From positions 1-64,000 of the forward strand of contig QZDW01000021.1 in NCBI GenBank assembly GCA_009917545.1: a stretch of 64,000 nucleotides of DNA, read 5' to 3'. A program made the translations under genes and the position numbers. Positions 44,006 to 53,614 of this stretch are shown piece after piece (the stretch's first letter is position 1; each line of letters begins with the position of its first letter). Source of the DNA: a bacterium 1XD42-76. GTDB lineage: Bacteria > Bacillota > Clostridia > Lachnospirales > Lachnospiraceae. The notes beneath the pieces were generated by a model that worked only from the letters and a program-made list of their open reading frames with translations, searched no databases and had not been told where the DNA came from.

Positions 44006-44457
44006 GTGTGGTTCTCCTCTCTATTTCGCGGATTACAATGTTCTTTATCAAAAACCAGTTTTTTTCCAAAAACGTAATTTAACGCAATTACAATTATCTG
44101 TAAAACATATTTACTAATACCTTTATCCATATGAAGAAATTCAACAGCCACAATCACTCCAAAATAGTCAACGCCCCCCGTCAGACTTCTTGCTGCAACA
44201 AAACGGACAAATTCAATGACTTCTTCAAAAAGACTATCCTGTTTACATCGGAATACAATTTTTTTATTTGTGACGTATGCAAAAAGCTTCCCTAAGACCA
44301 GCGAAAGGAGATTCGAAATTTTGTAATCTAATCCGAACCACATGAGGCCCTGATAGATGACGATTCCAATAATTGCAGTTAAAACACCAAAAATTGCATA
44401 TAGTAAAATTTCAGGATTGAGAACCTTGTCTTTTATTTTGTTCCTCAGGTTGTCCAT
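44002..44457 (-). CDS. GtrA-like membrane protein (putative polyprenyl-phosphate-sugar flippase)
   Basis: This 151-residue protein has four spans: LLYAIFGVLTAIIGIVIYQG, NLLSLVLGKLFAYVTNKKIVF, a third around GGVDYFGVIVAV and a fourth ending ALNYVFGKKLVF. The repeated NK/GK-KxVF pattern is the GtrA family mark. It probably moves a polyprenyl-phosphate sugar across the membrane for a GT-C enzyme. The GT2 gene at 45025 (loading) and the GT-C-like gene at 46047 (transfer) complete the three-part set in this operon. It may also serve the GtrB/GtrII-like pair at 5-7.7 kb, which lacks its own. Confidence 0.85.
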   Translation of the reverse strand: MDNLRNKIKDKVLNPEILLYAIFGVLTAIIGIVIYQGLMWFGLDYKISNLLSLVLGKLFAYVTNKKIVFRCKQDSLFEEVIEFVRFVAARSLTGGVDYFGVIVAVEFLHMDKGISKYVLQIIVIALNYVFGKKLVFDKEHCNPRNREENHT

Positions 44458-44458
44458 G

Positions 44459-45010
44459 TCAATCTCGCTTTCCTATAGATACTGCGGGATTCCCTGCTAC
44501 GATACTAAATGGTTCTACGTTTTTAAGCACTACACTGCCAGCACCAATAATGCTGCCGCGGCCAATCGTGACACCGCCTTTTATGAAACAACCTGCTCCA
44601 ATCCAGACGTCATCCTGTATAACAATTTTTCTCATTTCCTTTTCCTGCAATTTCATAGGAATGTCTGCTTTTATGTGTCCATGCTCAAAGGAGGCCATCG
44701 TAACCCGAGGTCCTATGCTGATATAATTTCCGAAATCAATTCCACCGTCTCCATCAATCCAATCGTATTCATTAAAGGAAACATGATCCCCAACAGAAAT
44801 TCTTTCAGGGAATTTTATTGTGGTAAACTCTGCAATACGGGTTCCTTTACCGCAGGACTTAAAAATCAGCTTATAAGCAATCATCCTTAAAAGAACACCT
44901 GCTGCGGAAGGAAATGAGCGTACGATCCCAAGCAGAAAATCCCGGATACAATATTTCAAAATAATATCTTTCACACTTAATTTTTCACTTATATGTATTG
45001 GAAGCTTCAT
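44459..45010 (-). CDS. Hexapeptide-repeat acetyltransferase (WcaF/Maa-like)
   Basis: This 183-residue left-handed β-helix protein has imperfect hexapeptides from about residue 60 (ISVGDH, IDFGNYISIG, VTMASFEH) to the end (VWIGAGCFIKGGVTIGRGSI, IGAGSVV), and ends IVAGNPAVSIG as in sugar O-acetyltransferases. The predicted catalytic His is in ASFEHGH. It would acetylate a sugar in the cytoplasm using acetyl-CoA. It is packed tightly between the GtrA-like and GT2 genes (1 bp and 14 bp gaps). Confidence 0.85.
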   Translation of the reverse strand: MKLPIHISEKLSVKDIILKYCIRDFLLGIVRSFPSAAGVLLRMIAYKLIFKSCGKGTRIAEFTTIKFPERISVGDHVSFNEYDWIDGDGGIDFGNYISIGPRVTMASFEHGHIKADIPMKLQEKEMRKIVIQDDVWIGAGCFIKGGVTIGRGSIIGAGSVVLKNVEPFSIVAGNPAVSIGKRD

Positions 45011-45024
45011 TTTTGTACCACTCT

Positions 45025-45981
45025 TTAGTTTGAACTTTCATTCTTAAACTCGACACATTCTTTTACACTATATGGAGTATCAACATGCACCCCATAATAC
45101 GTTTTCATAAGGATTTCACTCATTAATCCGAAAACAAACATCAACATACCAACGATCACAAAAAAAACAGTCATCATCGGCGGCATAATATTATCTGACA
45201 TCTTTCGCCCGCTCAGAAATAAAATAATCGACCAGAAACCACAACTGCCACCTAGCGTCAAACATAGCATGCCAAGGGCTCCCAGAATATGTAGTGGACG
45301 AGAGGCATATTTGTTCCAAAACCAGACTGAAATCATATCAACAAACCCTTTTACAGTCCTATGCCAGTTGTATTTGGTTTTCCCAGCAATCCTGGCGCGA
45401 TGATTAACAACAATTTCACCAACCTTGAATCCTTTTATTTTCAAAATAGCCGGTATAAAGCGATGCTGTTCACCATAAAGATTGACGCCCTGAAAGCATT
45501 CCCGTTTGTATATTTTCAAAGAACACCCGCTGTCATGGATGTTATCCTGAACGATAATTCCCCTCAGGAGGTTCGCGCCTCTGGAAATGAATTTTTTCAT
45601 AAAGGTATCTTTTCTGTGTTTTCGCCATCCAGAGACTATGTCAAGATCATGATCTTCTAGGTATTGAAGCATTTTGGGGATATCCGCCGGGTCATTTTGC
45701 CTGTCTCCATCCATTGTAACGATATAGTTGTATTGAGCGGCTTTAATGCCGGCATCCATAGCTGCCGTTTGTCCAAAGTTCTTACGCATACGAATATATT
45801 TTAATGGCCTGAGAGTTTTGCAAATTTCTTGTGTTTTATCGTGTGAACCATCATCGATAAAAATAACCTCGTAAGTATATTGTTCTTTTTCGCATACAGT
45901 AATAATTTCTTTATGTAGCTCGGTAACATTTTCTTCTTCGTTATAGATAGGTACAACAATTGATATACTTTTTGTGCTCAC
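45025..45981 (-). CDS. Polyprenyl-phosphate glycosyltransferase (GT2, GtrB/ArnC-like)
   Basis: This 318-residue protein has a GT-A domain (ISIVVPIYNEEENV, IDDGSHDKT, TMDGDRQNDPADIP) and two C-terminal spans from about residue 230, ending in a short cytoplasmic tail. It loads a sugar on undecaprenyl phosphate. It is a paralogue of the enzyme at 6749. Together with GtrA-like (44002) and GT-C-like (46047) genes it makes a second carrier-sugar side-branch system. The ATG lies after GAGGAGGG. Confidence 0.88.
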   Translation of the reverse strand: MSTKSISIVVPIYNEEENVTELHKEIITVCEKEQYTYEVIFIDDGSHDKTQEICKTLRPLKYIRMRKNFGQTAAMDAGIKAAQYNYIVTMDGDRQNDPADIPKMLQYLEDHDLDIVSGWRKHRKDTFMKKFISRGANLLRGIIVQDNIHDSGCSLKIYKRECFQGVNLYGEQHRFIPAILKIKGFKVGEIVVNHRARIAGKTKYNWHRTVKGFVDMISVWFWNKYASRPLHILGALGMLCLTLGGSCGFWSIILFLSGRKMSDNIMPPMMTVFFVIVGMLMFVFGLMSEILMKTYYGVHVDTPYSVKECVEFKNESSN

Positions 45982-46046
45982 GGAACATTTCCCTCCTCAG
46001 ATATACATTTTTTACTTTAGAACAAGCACTTTTTTGAGATACCACA

Positions 46047-47909
46047 TTACTGGTTTACAGATATCCTGTAAATTTCAATAGGCGTTGTATTCCCTTCAAT
46101 AAGCCTGTATTGAAACGGATTTACGAACCATACTGTTTTGGTAATAGAATGTTGAAGTACACATTTCTCAGGATCAACCAGAATCCCCATACTTCGGTTA
46201 AAAAGCGCCATACTGTTTTTTTCGTTTATTGTGTCATAATTAATGTTAAATATATCTCTTACTTCAATCTCATCTTCTGTCCAGGTATATTTCCCCATAT
46301 TAGGTTCTCCTAAATCCAGATAAAACGGCCATGAAGTATAGACTATTTCAGGTTGCTTACTTTGGATATATCGATAGGCCTCTTCATGCGCCATACTCCA
46401 GCTTCCAAAATATGCATATAAATTAATTCCACTAATAATATTTGAGCCAAATATTATAGCTAAAATCGCACATAGGAAGTAATTTGCTAATTTATCTCCA
46501 GATATTAGAATGCTTTTTATTGTATAACCACATGAGAGTAAAAGGCCAGGGAGAGCAATAATAACATATCTCCAATCTATCATTGCGTTATATTTCTCAC
46601 CGTCTACCCAAATTTTCCCAATTATTAATGTAAAAAGAACTATAGGAGTCAGGAACCATGATATAAATACCGGGTTCATTTTATATTCCTTCAAAATAAA
46701 TATTTTCCCTATTGCTATCAGAACAGTAATACATGTACTAAAGAATATAAATTGTTGGGAGCCATCAATCATAAATGCCAGAGAATTATGAAACCATTCC
46801 CAATGCACATGGCTTATCCCGATTAGAGTAAACGTTATTACCAAAAGCAGAAAAAAACACCTATACTTTCTACGGGATGTTCCAGTCAGACTTAAAATAC
46901 CCATAAACAGTACGCCAGATGAAACAAAGACACCTAATGCCTGCCCCCATAGCTTTTGGAGTATATCCGCGCGGTATCCGATAAGCCGCAGGTCTGATAA
47001 TAACAATATATATGCGCCGTCCTTTGCAGCACTTAAGACATATATCTTTTCGAGCATATATGTAAAAGCGCCAGAAAGAAATCCCCATACTATAATGGCT
47101 GCCATAATGATGGTTATACAAGAAGCAGTAATTATCATATATTTGTTGCGTTTCAACTTTGAAAGTACTTTTCTAGATAAGTGAAGATTATTATCTATGA
47201 TAAAAAAGTACACGATCAAAATAAAAGCTGCATATTCCTTCATTGATATAGTACCGAGAGCTGTTATAAGGAAAAAAAGTAAATCTGCACTTTTTTGTTG
47301 TCTTTTAAAAAACATATACAAGAAATATACACTTATTATGGAAAAATCCATTAAAGGACCGTCCATATAAATCCAACGATGCACTAAATATACATATGGA
47401 TTGAGCGCATATAAGAACAGTATAATCTGTGCAGTCTTTTGGTTCTCAAAATAATGGGCACAGAACTTATATAGTGCAATACATCCAAACAAATGTATTA
47501 CCCCGATAGTACAATGGGATACGAATTCGCTCTCACCCAAAACAGCATATATTCCCGCCAATATGCCGTATAAAAATGAAAATCGCCCTACATGACCTTT
47601 TAAAAGCTCCACTGCTCGTGTTACCGTATTAATACCATCCCAGAAATATATATCACTAATCCCCACAAGATTTATCAACGCGATAACAGAAAAAAGAGTG
47701 AATGGCTTAGCTTCTCTATCCTTATTTTGCAAATATTCTACCAGGAAGGCAGTAATAGCAATATATGTCAGATATTTGAAAGCGTTTAAAATATGGCTGG
47801 TATAGTAATCGGGCTTTAATGCATTGTACAGCATAAGAGCGCACCAGAATATTAAATAAAACAGCGTTATATGATATAACCACTTTTTATTTTTAAAATT
47901 AATTTTCAA
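46047..47909 (-). CDS. Large polytopic membrane protein, probable GT-C glycosyltransferase
   Basis: The protein is 620 residues with roughly 12-13 hydrophobic segments and a C-terminal soluble domain of about 120 residues. An acidic loop after the second or third span (SDIYFWDGINT) and LNPYVYLVHRWIYMDGPLMD fit GT-C proteins that use a polyprenyl-phosphate sugar. The C-terminal domain contains YTSWPFYLDLGEPN and would face outside. It adjoins the triple glycosyltransferase gene with no gap. The GT2 and GtrA-like neighbours support the role; the family itself was not recognised with confidence. Confidence 0.6.
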   Translation of the reverse strand: MKINFKNKKWLYHITLFYLIFWCALMLYNALKPDYYTSHILNAFKYLTYIAITAFLVEYLQNKDREAKPFTLFSVIALINLVGISDIYFWDGINTVTRAVELLKGHVGRFSFLYGILAGIYAVLGESEFVSHCTIGVIHLFGCIALYKFCAHYFENQKTAQIILFLYALNPYVYLVHRWIYMDGPLMDFSIISVYFLYMFFKRQQKSADLLFFLITALGTISMKEYAAFILIVYFFIIDNNLHLSRKVLSKLKRNKYMIITASCITIIMAAIIVWGFLSGAFTYMLEKIYVLSAAKDGAYILLLSDLRLIGYRADILQKLWGQALGVFVSSGVLFMGILSLTGTSRRKYRCFFLLLVITFTLIGISHVHWEWFHNSLAFMIDGSQQFIFFSTCITVLIAIGKIFILKEYKMNPVFISWFLTPIVLFTLIIGKIWVDGEKYNAMIDWRYVIIALPGLLLSCGYTIKSILISGDKLANYFLCAILAIIFGSNIISGINLYAYFGSWSMAHEEAYRYIQSKQPEIVYTSWPFYLDLGEPNMGKYTWTEDEIEVRDIFNINYDTINEKNSMALFNRSMGILVDPEKCVLQHSITKTVWFVNPFQYRLIEGNTTPIEIYRISVNQ

Positions 47910-50900
47910 TTATGCACCCCCATTTGAAACCTTATCTAGCAAATTCTCAATCCTCTCCGCAAGCTGTTCCCACGTATATTCGTTTACCGCCCTTTCAAAA
48001 CCGGCCTGTGCCATCTCTTCCCTTGCGCCAAAGGTAAATAGGTGTCTGATTTTCTCAGAAAGATTCTGCTGATTGGCATATATCCCGTTTTCGCCATCTG
48101 TTACCAGTTCTGTAAATGCTTTGCAGTTTTCATTAACAATAATCGTCTTACAGGCCATCCAGGCCTCCAGGATTACGATACCAAAGCTTTCACTCTCACT
48201 CATATTGACAACAAATTCGCATCTTTTGAGTGCTGATAGAACCATCTCTCTCGGCTGCATCCCCAGATATGTTACATATGGAGAGTGAATCGGTTCTCCA
48301 TCCTCATCTTTTCCGATCATGAGCAGACGCAACGGCATTCCGGTCTGATTTAATTTATTGACTGCTTCGATTACCCACTTATAATTTTTAGCTCCCGCTT
48401 TGCGGCCTAGCACGAGAATGAAGGGATTTTCAGCCTCAGGTATTGAATCGATCAGATTTTTATTAATACTCTGGAATTCCCCTGTTTCAATTCCTCCGCC
48501 AGGCAAAATTGTGCACTTCGCATTGATCTTATCAAAAAAGTTTTCTTTCGCAGCTGCGGGGAAGCAGATGGTTGCAGCTGCGTTGGAAAAAGCATGATAA
48601 TATGGATGCCAATGATAAAATTCATCCTCCATATGAAAATGTGGGAGCAATACAATGGGTCTGGAATGAGCCTCTGCAATTCTTTGAGCATCGATCAGAG
48701 TGTCAAAAGGAGTGCTGTGTCCCAAAACCACATCGTATTTTTCAATATTGGCTTCTGTCCATTCATTCAAAACATGAGATAAGGGCCCTCTAACCTGATA
48801 AAACATATCATTTATTTCATCTGGCCTCTTTTGGGCAAGTTCAATATAAGAGGAGATAAACTCATCCAATTTATTTTTACGTAGAAAATTTTTATAATCA
48901 TTTGCAAAATCCAATACCGTTTCAATTTTGTTATTAATCCCGATTACTTTTTTTACGATTATACCCAACTGACGCGGGTCTTGATTTTCTATAGTAAACG
49001 TAGAGCATTCTAAGGTCAGTACATCATTGCTATGAAGTGGAATCGTGATATCAAAAGAGTATTGGACCATTTTTGTTGTGTAGATATCTTGATCCAGCAA
49101 TATCTTCAGTCGGGTTTTCCTAGGAGCATAACCAGACAATTTAATACATTTTAATTGCTTCACGCAAATTTTGGACAGATTTGACGTCCAACATTGGAAA
49201 GCTCCGTTCCCATCGTTTTCCGGATAATACCAGCCGCCCATAAAAAGTGCATGGGGATAGATATCCAAAAAACGATCCGCAATCCTATGACTCTCATTAT
49301 TGAACTGTTTGTATATATCCAGGCAGTATTTCCAGCGAGTATTAGTCTCCGTATTTTGAATTGGAAATTTATGTACACAAACATTAGGAATTGCGCTCGT
49401 ACAATCATCATCCTCTGTATAAGAGTTCGAAAAGCGAAATTGTTCCTGCATATCACCGACATTCGTCGTTGCTATATCGATATAATAATTTCCTCGTGAC
49501 GCAATCCGTGACAATACATTGAAAACATATACCTCAGCTCCTCCACGCGGCGGAATGTTATATCGGTAGGTATAGACAAGCAATTTCTTTTTAAATAAAT
49601 AATTTTCTATACACTCATGATATTTTTTCGCAAGGATATCCCAGCTCAACTCATGCTCTACATATCGGAAAGCGTTTTCTGTAATTTGCTTTGAATCGTA
49701 TTTCCCATCCAGAACGTTCCTCAGTTCATCCGCAAAGTTTTCTTTTTCTGCAATCACAGCTTCCATGCCATGACGGATTAAATAACCTCTTGCTCCAGTC
49801 GGGGTCGTAACCGTCAAAATTTTGTGAGCAAAGTACTCAGCCAGTTTCAGGTTGGAACCGGCGCCGCTTTCCATAGGATTCACTGCCACATCAGAAGCAT
49901 AAAGGATAAAATGCTTGTGCTCTTCACTTACCTTTCCAAATGCAACGACATTATCTGTGTGAATTTCGTTCCTTATAGAATCACCAACCCCACCTAAAAT
50001 CAGAAAGACTTCATTTGGAAACTGTGGAGCCAATTCCTTAACAATAAAGGAAGCAGCTACATAATTAGGAGCATGCCCGCTCCCGACGAAAGTAATCAGA
50101 CGACGGCCTCCAAAATACTCTTTAAGCAGACTGTAATCATATAATTCTTCTGGTACCGCAACACCGTTCTTAATTTCTACGGTCCACAAATCGTTCCTTT
50201 TAGAAAAATTCTGTAGCTGCAATATTTCATTTTCAGATACGCATACAAGAAGCGATGCCTTAGCCAGGGCAAGCTGTTCCGTTTCGCTGACTGCCTTTAC
50301 CAGTTTCTCTTTCAATGGATGACATTCAAGTAGCTCGGTTTTTAACTTTGTTTCAAAATTATGGCTTTCGTATACAACTTTTTTCCCATGAAGCCTTTCA
50401 ATTGTTTTGGCCATATATGGATGTTCCAGAACAATGACGTCGGACATGCCATAAAGGATTCTTACCGCTGACATCACCAAATCATTTTTCTGCACCATGT
50501 AGCTGGTTATAATATCATCCGTGCTAATCCAGAATTTGCTGTTGACTCTATTTGTCTCGTCTAAATGCTCTGTGGTTTTTGGCAGCGAAAGATAAAGAAA
50601 ATGTTCGTTTATGATATCCTTCCACACCCGATTTTCGTTATTAAGGCAGAGGTACGTAACATCATAATATTCTGACAAATTGTTGATAAGGTTAAAACAA
50701 CGTACCTCTCCCCCAGCAATCGGATTCCTGATTTCGAAATCATTTAAGAAGAAAATACGTTTTCGTTCATGTGATTTTTTTGTACGCTTTTGAAAAACAG
50801 TTTCTATTTCCTGGTGAACTCTGGCACAGATGCTTTCCCAGGAATACATTTGATTTACCGCATCTCTACCGTTAGCTGCTACCGTGTCTAATCGCTCGGG

Positions 50901-51962
50901 ATGACTCACTGCATTCAGAAGAATATCAGCAAAATTTTCTTTTTGAGCGCAGATGAAATGCTCGCCTTGGTTTAATCCTAATCCTCTGGCGCCGATTTCT
51001 GTTGAAATCAGGGGGAGGCCGGCCGACATAAACTCCAGGGTTTTTAAATTCGTTCCAGCTCCTGCAAACATGGGATTAATTGCTAAATCACAGGTTTCAA
51101 ACAGCTTTTTCTTATTATCCTCATCAATCAGCCCTAATAACTGTACATTGCGGCCGCTTTCAAAGCCGTCACAACATTTTCCTGCAATGAGAAAATCAAT
51201 GTCGGGACATTTCGGAGCAACTTGATCGATAATAAATTGAACAGCCTCAATATTAGGGGGATGAGCACTTCCTATAAAGAATGCCTTTTTCCTGTTGCCC
51301 GATTCGGCGGAAACCGGACTATGCCTGTATTTATGCGTATCAATGCCGTTCGGAGCCAGTTTTATCTTTTTCGTATCGCCTCCTAACAGGTTGATAAACG
51401 CACATTTCTCTTCTTCAGAGGTTGCAAATACCAGATCGGCTTCACATACCAGCTTTTTTTCCGCAGATGTTATTTTTTGTAAATATTTATCAGCATGCTC
51501 TCCTTTCCACATTTGCTGTACCAAATGTGATTCAAAATTATGGCTGTTATAGATACGCATTTTATCATCCATGCCAAAATACAAGTCGAAATTTACCATA
51601 TATGGGGATTCATGAATGATGATATCTGCATCTAAATAGAGTTTATGGTAAATCTCATGATATTTTCCTCCATATCCAGCAGTTTCAAAGCATACCAGTG
51701 CAGATATTTCACTACAAATTTTTTCCTGGTCAATCTTCATATGAAGAAGATCATTGATTTCCTCCTTGGGAACACGGTATTCACGGAACGACTGTGAATG
51801 TGTAATGACCTCATATTTATGATTGCGGTATGTTGGTGACAGCAGCGTGATATCATAGTATTCACTAAGATGTAAATACATATTAAAATATCTGAGTTCC
51901 CCTCCGCTTTGCGGCGGAACAAATGCAGGAAAGAAATTGATTACCAGGATTCTTTTACTCAT
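47910..51962 (-). CDS. Triple-domain glycosyltransferase (three GT4-type modules)
   Basis: This 1350-residue protein is built of three GT-B glycosyltransferase modules in one chain. Module 1 (about 1-395) begins RILVINFFPAFVPPQSGGEL and has FIGSAHPPNIEA. Module 2 (about 400-790) begins KRIFFLNDFEIRNPIAGGEV and has FVGSGHAPNYVA. Module 3 (about 795-1350) begins KLLVYTYRYNIPPRGGAEVY, has a 300-residue insert, and then VLGRKAGAKNYKW and ESESFGIVILEAWMA. Modules 1 and 2 are clearly similar to each other. Each probably adds a sugar, so the protein could build a repeat unit processively. It overlaps none of its neighbours, but gaps are 0 and 3 bp. Confidence 0.85.
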   Translation of the reverse strand: MSKRILVINFFPAFVPPQSGGELRYFNMYLHLSEYYDITLLSPTYRNHKYEVITHSQSFREYRVPKEEINDLLHMKIDQEKICSEISALVCFETAGYGGKYHEIYHKLYLDADIIIHESPYMVNFDLYFGMDDKMRIYNSHNFESHLVQQMWKGEHADKYLQKITSAEKKLVCEADLVFATSEEEKCAFINLLGGDTKKIKLAPNGIDTHKYRHSPVSAESGNRKKAFFIGSAHPPNIEAVQFIIDQVAPKCPDIDFLIAGKCCDGFESGRNVQLLGLIDEDNKKKLFETCDLAINPMFAGAGTNLKTLEFMSAGLPLISTEIGARGLGLNQGEHFICAQKENFADILLNAVSHPERLDTVAANGRDAVNQMYSWESICARVHQEIETVFQKRTKKSHERKRIFFLNDFEIRNPIAGGEVRCFNLINNLSEYYDVTYLCLNNENRVWKDIINEHFLYLSLPKTTEHLDETNRVNSKFWISTDDIITSYMVQKNDLVMSAVRILYGMSDVIVLEHPYMAKTIERLHGKKVVYESHNFETKLKTELLECHPLKEKLVKAVSETEQLALAKASLLVCVSENEILQLQNFSKRNDLWTVEIKNGVAVPEELYDYSLLKEYFGGRRLITFVGSGHAPNYVAASFIVKELAPQFPNEVFLILGGVGDSIRNEIHTDNVVAFGKVSEEHKHFILYASDVAVNPMESGAGSNLKLAEYFAHKILTVTTPTGARGYLIRHGMEAVIAEKENFADELRNVLDGKYDSKQITENAFRYVEHELSWDILAKKYHECIENYLFKKKLLVYTYRYNIPPRGGAEVYVFNVLSRIASRGNYYIDIATTNVGDMQEQFRFSNSYTEDDDCTSAIPNVCVHKFPIQNTETNTRWKYCLDIYKQFNNESHRIADRFLDIYPHALFMGGWYYPENDGNGAFQCWTSNLSKICVKQLKCIKLSGYAPRKTRLKILLDQDIYTTKMVQYSFDITIPLHSNDVLTLECSTFTIENQDPRQLGIIVKKVIGINNKIETVLDFANDYKNFLRKNKLDEFISSYIELAQKRPDEINDMFYQVRGPLSHVLNEWTEANIEKYDVVLGHSTPFDTLIDAQRIAEAHSRPIVLLPHFHMEDEFYHWHPYYHAFSNAAATICFPAAAKENFFDKINAKCTILPGGGIETGEFQSINKNLIDSIPEAENPFILVLGRKAGAKNYKWVIEAVNKLNQTGMPLRLLMIGKDEDGEPIHSPYVTYLGMQPREMVLSALKRCEFVVNMSESESFGIVILEAWMACKTIIVNENCKAFTELVTDGENGIYANQQNLSEKIRHLFTFGAREEMAQAGFERAVNEYTWEQLAERIENLLDKVSNGGA

Positions 51963-51965
51963 TTT

Positions 51966-53600
51966 TTACCCCTCTATTCCGGACATTTTATATGCGACAA
52001 CTGCGTAATCCTGCGGACCGAACAGGCATTCATTCAGATGATCGAGTTTAGCATTGAATTCTCCTTCTTCAGGATTTTTCAGTTTGGGCATCATAGCTTG
52101 TGAGTCCGGATGTAAATAGTTCGTTTCTTTTACACAATAGCCATATGATTCCAACACAAATTTCAATGTTTCAGGGTGTACAGGACGCACATGGGTCAGA
52201 TCCATATAAAACCAGTTAGATACCGCTACAATATTTTTAGGATTAATGGTTTCAATTACGATTGGAGCATTTGGTTTCAGCTTTTTATATGCCAGCTGTA
52301 TGAAGGTAAGCAGTTGTTCCGTTGTAAAATGCTCTACAACCTGAGAGCAGAAGATTCCGCCCAGAGAAGAATCCTCCGCGGCAGAAAGATACTCAAAGAT
52401 CCCATCCTTATATACTGGAAGCTGGCGCTCCTGGCAACTTTGAACATTATCTTCTGATAAATCAATACCTTCAGCGTCGATTCCATTTTCCTTCAGCAGT
52501 TCAACAAATTCTCCCCTGCCGCAGCCAAGATCTATCACATGAGAAGCGCCCCGAAATATATCAATATATATCTCCTGCCTCTTCTTTATATCTTCCAAGG
52601 TTCCTCTATATTTATTTTCAAACAGAAAATAATCCAATTCCTCCGCTGCGGGAACTGGTGGAAGCTGAGTGGAGCCTTTGCCTCCCTTAAAATTTGTTTT
52701 CGAATTTAAACTGGCATTCAACTTTCGTTCAACGCGCCGAACTCTCATATCGTATATACAATTCTGGCTTTTTAACTCCTCGAGCAATGAACGGTTGTTA
52801 TCATTTTGCTGGATTTGCTCTAGTTCAGTTACTTTTTTACTTATAAGGTCAATTTCACTCTTTAAGGGCAGTATTCGATCCTGCATATGGGAAACATCTG
52901 ACTCTATCTTTTCCTTCTGAGAAAGGGACAGTTCTGAAGTCCTCTGTAATTCAAAGATACAATCTCTTAATTCCTCATATATTGTGTGATGATTCTGTTC
53001 CTCCTGCTGATAAAATTCCTGACTCTTATTTACTTTCTGTTGCAACTCAGAAAATATATTCTTATATTCTTCTAATTTTTTATCAACACTTTCATTTTCA
53101 GATATAAACTTTTTCAGCTGTTGATCGTATTCTGTCTGATAATGCGTTTGTTCCTCACAAATCTTCTCTAAGCGCTTCCCATATTCATTTAGAATACTTA
53201 TTGTATCCTCTTGTAATTGAAGAAATCTATCATCAGCTATCCTTCTATATTCGTTTAATTCGTTGCGAATGTCTTGAAACGCTGTATATAAATCCTCCAT
53301 TATGGAACTCACTGAGTGCAAAATGTGTTTTTCTTTATCATTAATTTCGTTTTGATAATCAAAGGCAGGTTTCACATACCATCTGGTAAATTTTCTGAAA
53401 AATCTTTTTATCAAAATAATAATTTTACCAGATAGGCCAGGGCGGGAACGAACGGGAATATCGAGAATATGCGGCTCCATCCCGCACAAATTTTTTGTTT
53501 CACGATTCAATTGCTCGATTCGCTTGTCATAGTGACAGTTCCCTTCCATTACTGTATCAATAAAGTCTAAGATTTCTTTTGGTGACGAGTATTTCTCCAT
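51966..53600 (-). CDS. Methyltransferase with N-terminal coiled coil
   Basis: The protein is 544 residues. Residues about 85-300 form a coiled coil rich in Glu, Gln, Lys and Asn; the C-terminal 220 residues are a class I methyltransferase (VIDLGCGRGEFVELLKENG, GIDLSEDNV, FCSQVVEHFT, IVIETINPKN). The domain order is the reverse of the methyltransferases at 215 and 23237. Next to a Wzm/Wzt pair, such a protein is a likely chain-capping or length-measuring factor, as for WbdD-like systems, by inference. A basic stretch and one hydrophobic patch near residues 60-75 may hold it at the membrane. Confidence 0.82.
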   Translation of the reverse strand: MEKYSSPKEILDFIDTVMEGNCHYDKRIEQLNRETKNLCGMEPHILDIPVRSRPGLSGKIIILIKRFFRKFTRWYVKPAFDYQNEINDKEKHILHSVSSIMEDLYTAFQDIRNELNEYRRIADDRFLQLQEDTISILNEYGKRLEKICEEQTHYQTEYDQQLKKFISENESVDKKLEEYKNIFSELQQKVNKSQEFYQQEEQNHHTIYEELRDCIFELQRTSELSLSQKEKIESDVSHMQDRILPLKSEIDLISKKVTELEQIQQNDNNRSLLEELKSQNCIYDMRVRRVERKLNASLNSKTNFKGGKGSTQLPPVPAAEELDYFLFENKYRGTLEDIKKRQEIYIDIFRGASHVIDLGCGRGEFVELLKENGIDAEGIDLSEDNVQSCQERQLPVYKDGIFEYLSAAEDSSLGGIFCSQVVEHFTTEQLLTFIQLAYKKLKPNAPIVIETINPKNIVAVSNWFYMDLTHVRPVHPETLKFVLESYGYCVKETNYLHPDSQAMMPKLKNPEEGEFNAKLDHLNECLFGPQDYAVVAYKMSGIEG

Positions 53601-53614
53601 CGATTCGACCCTTT

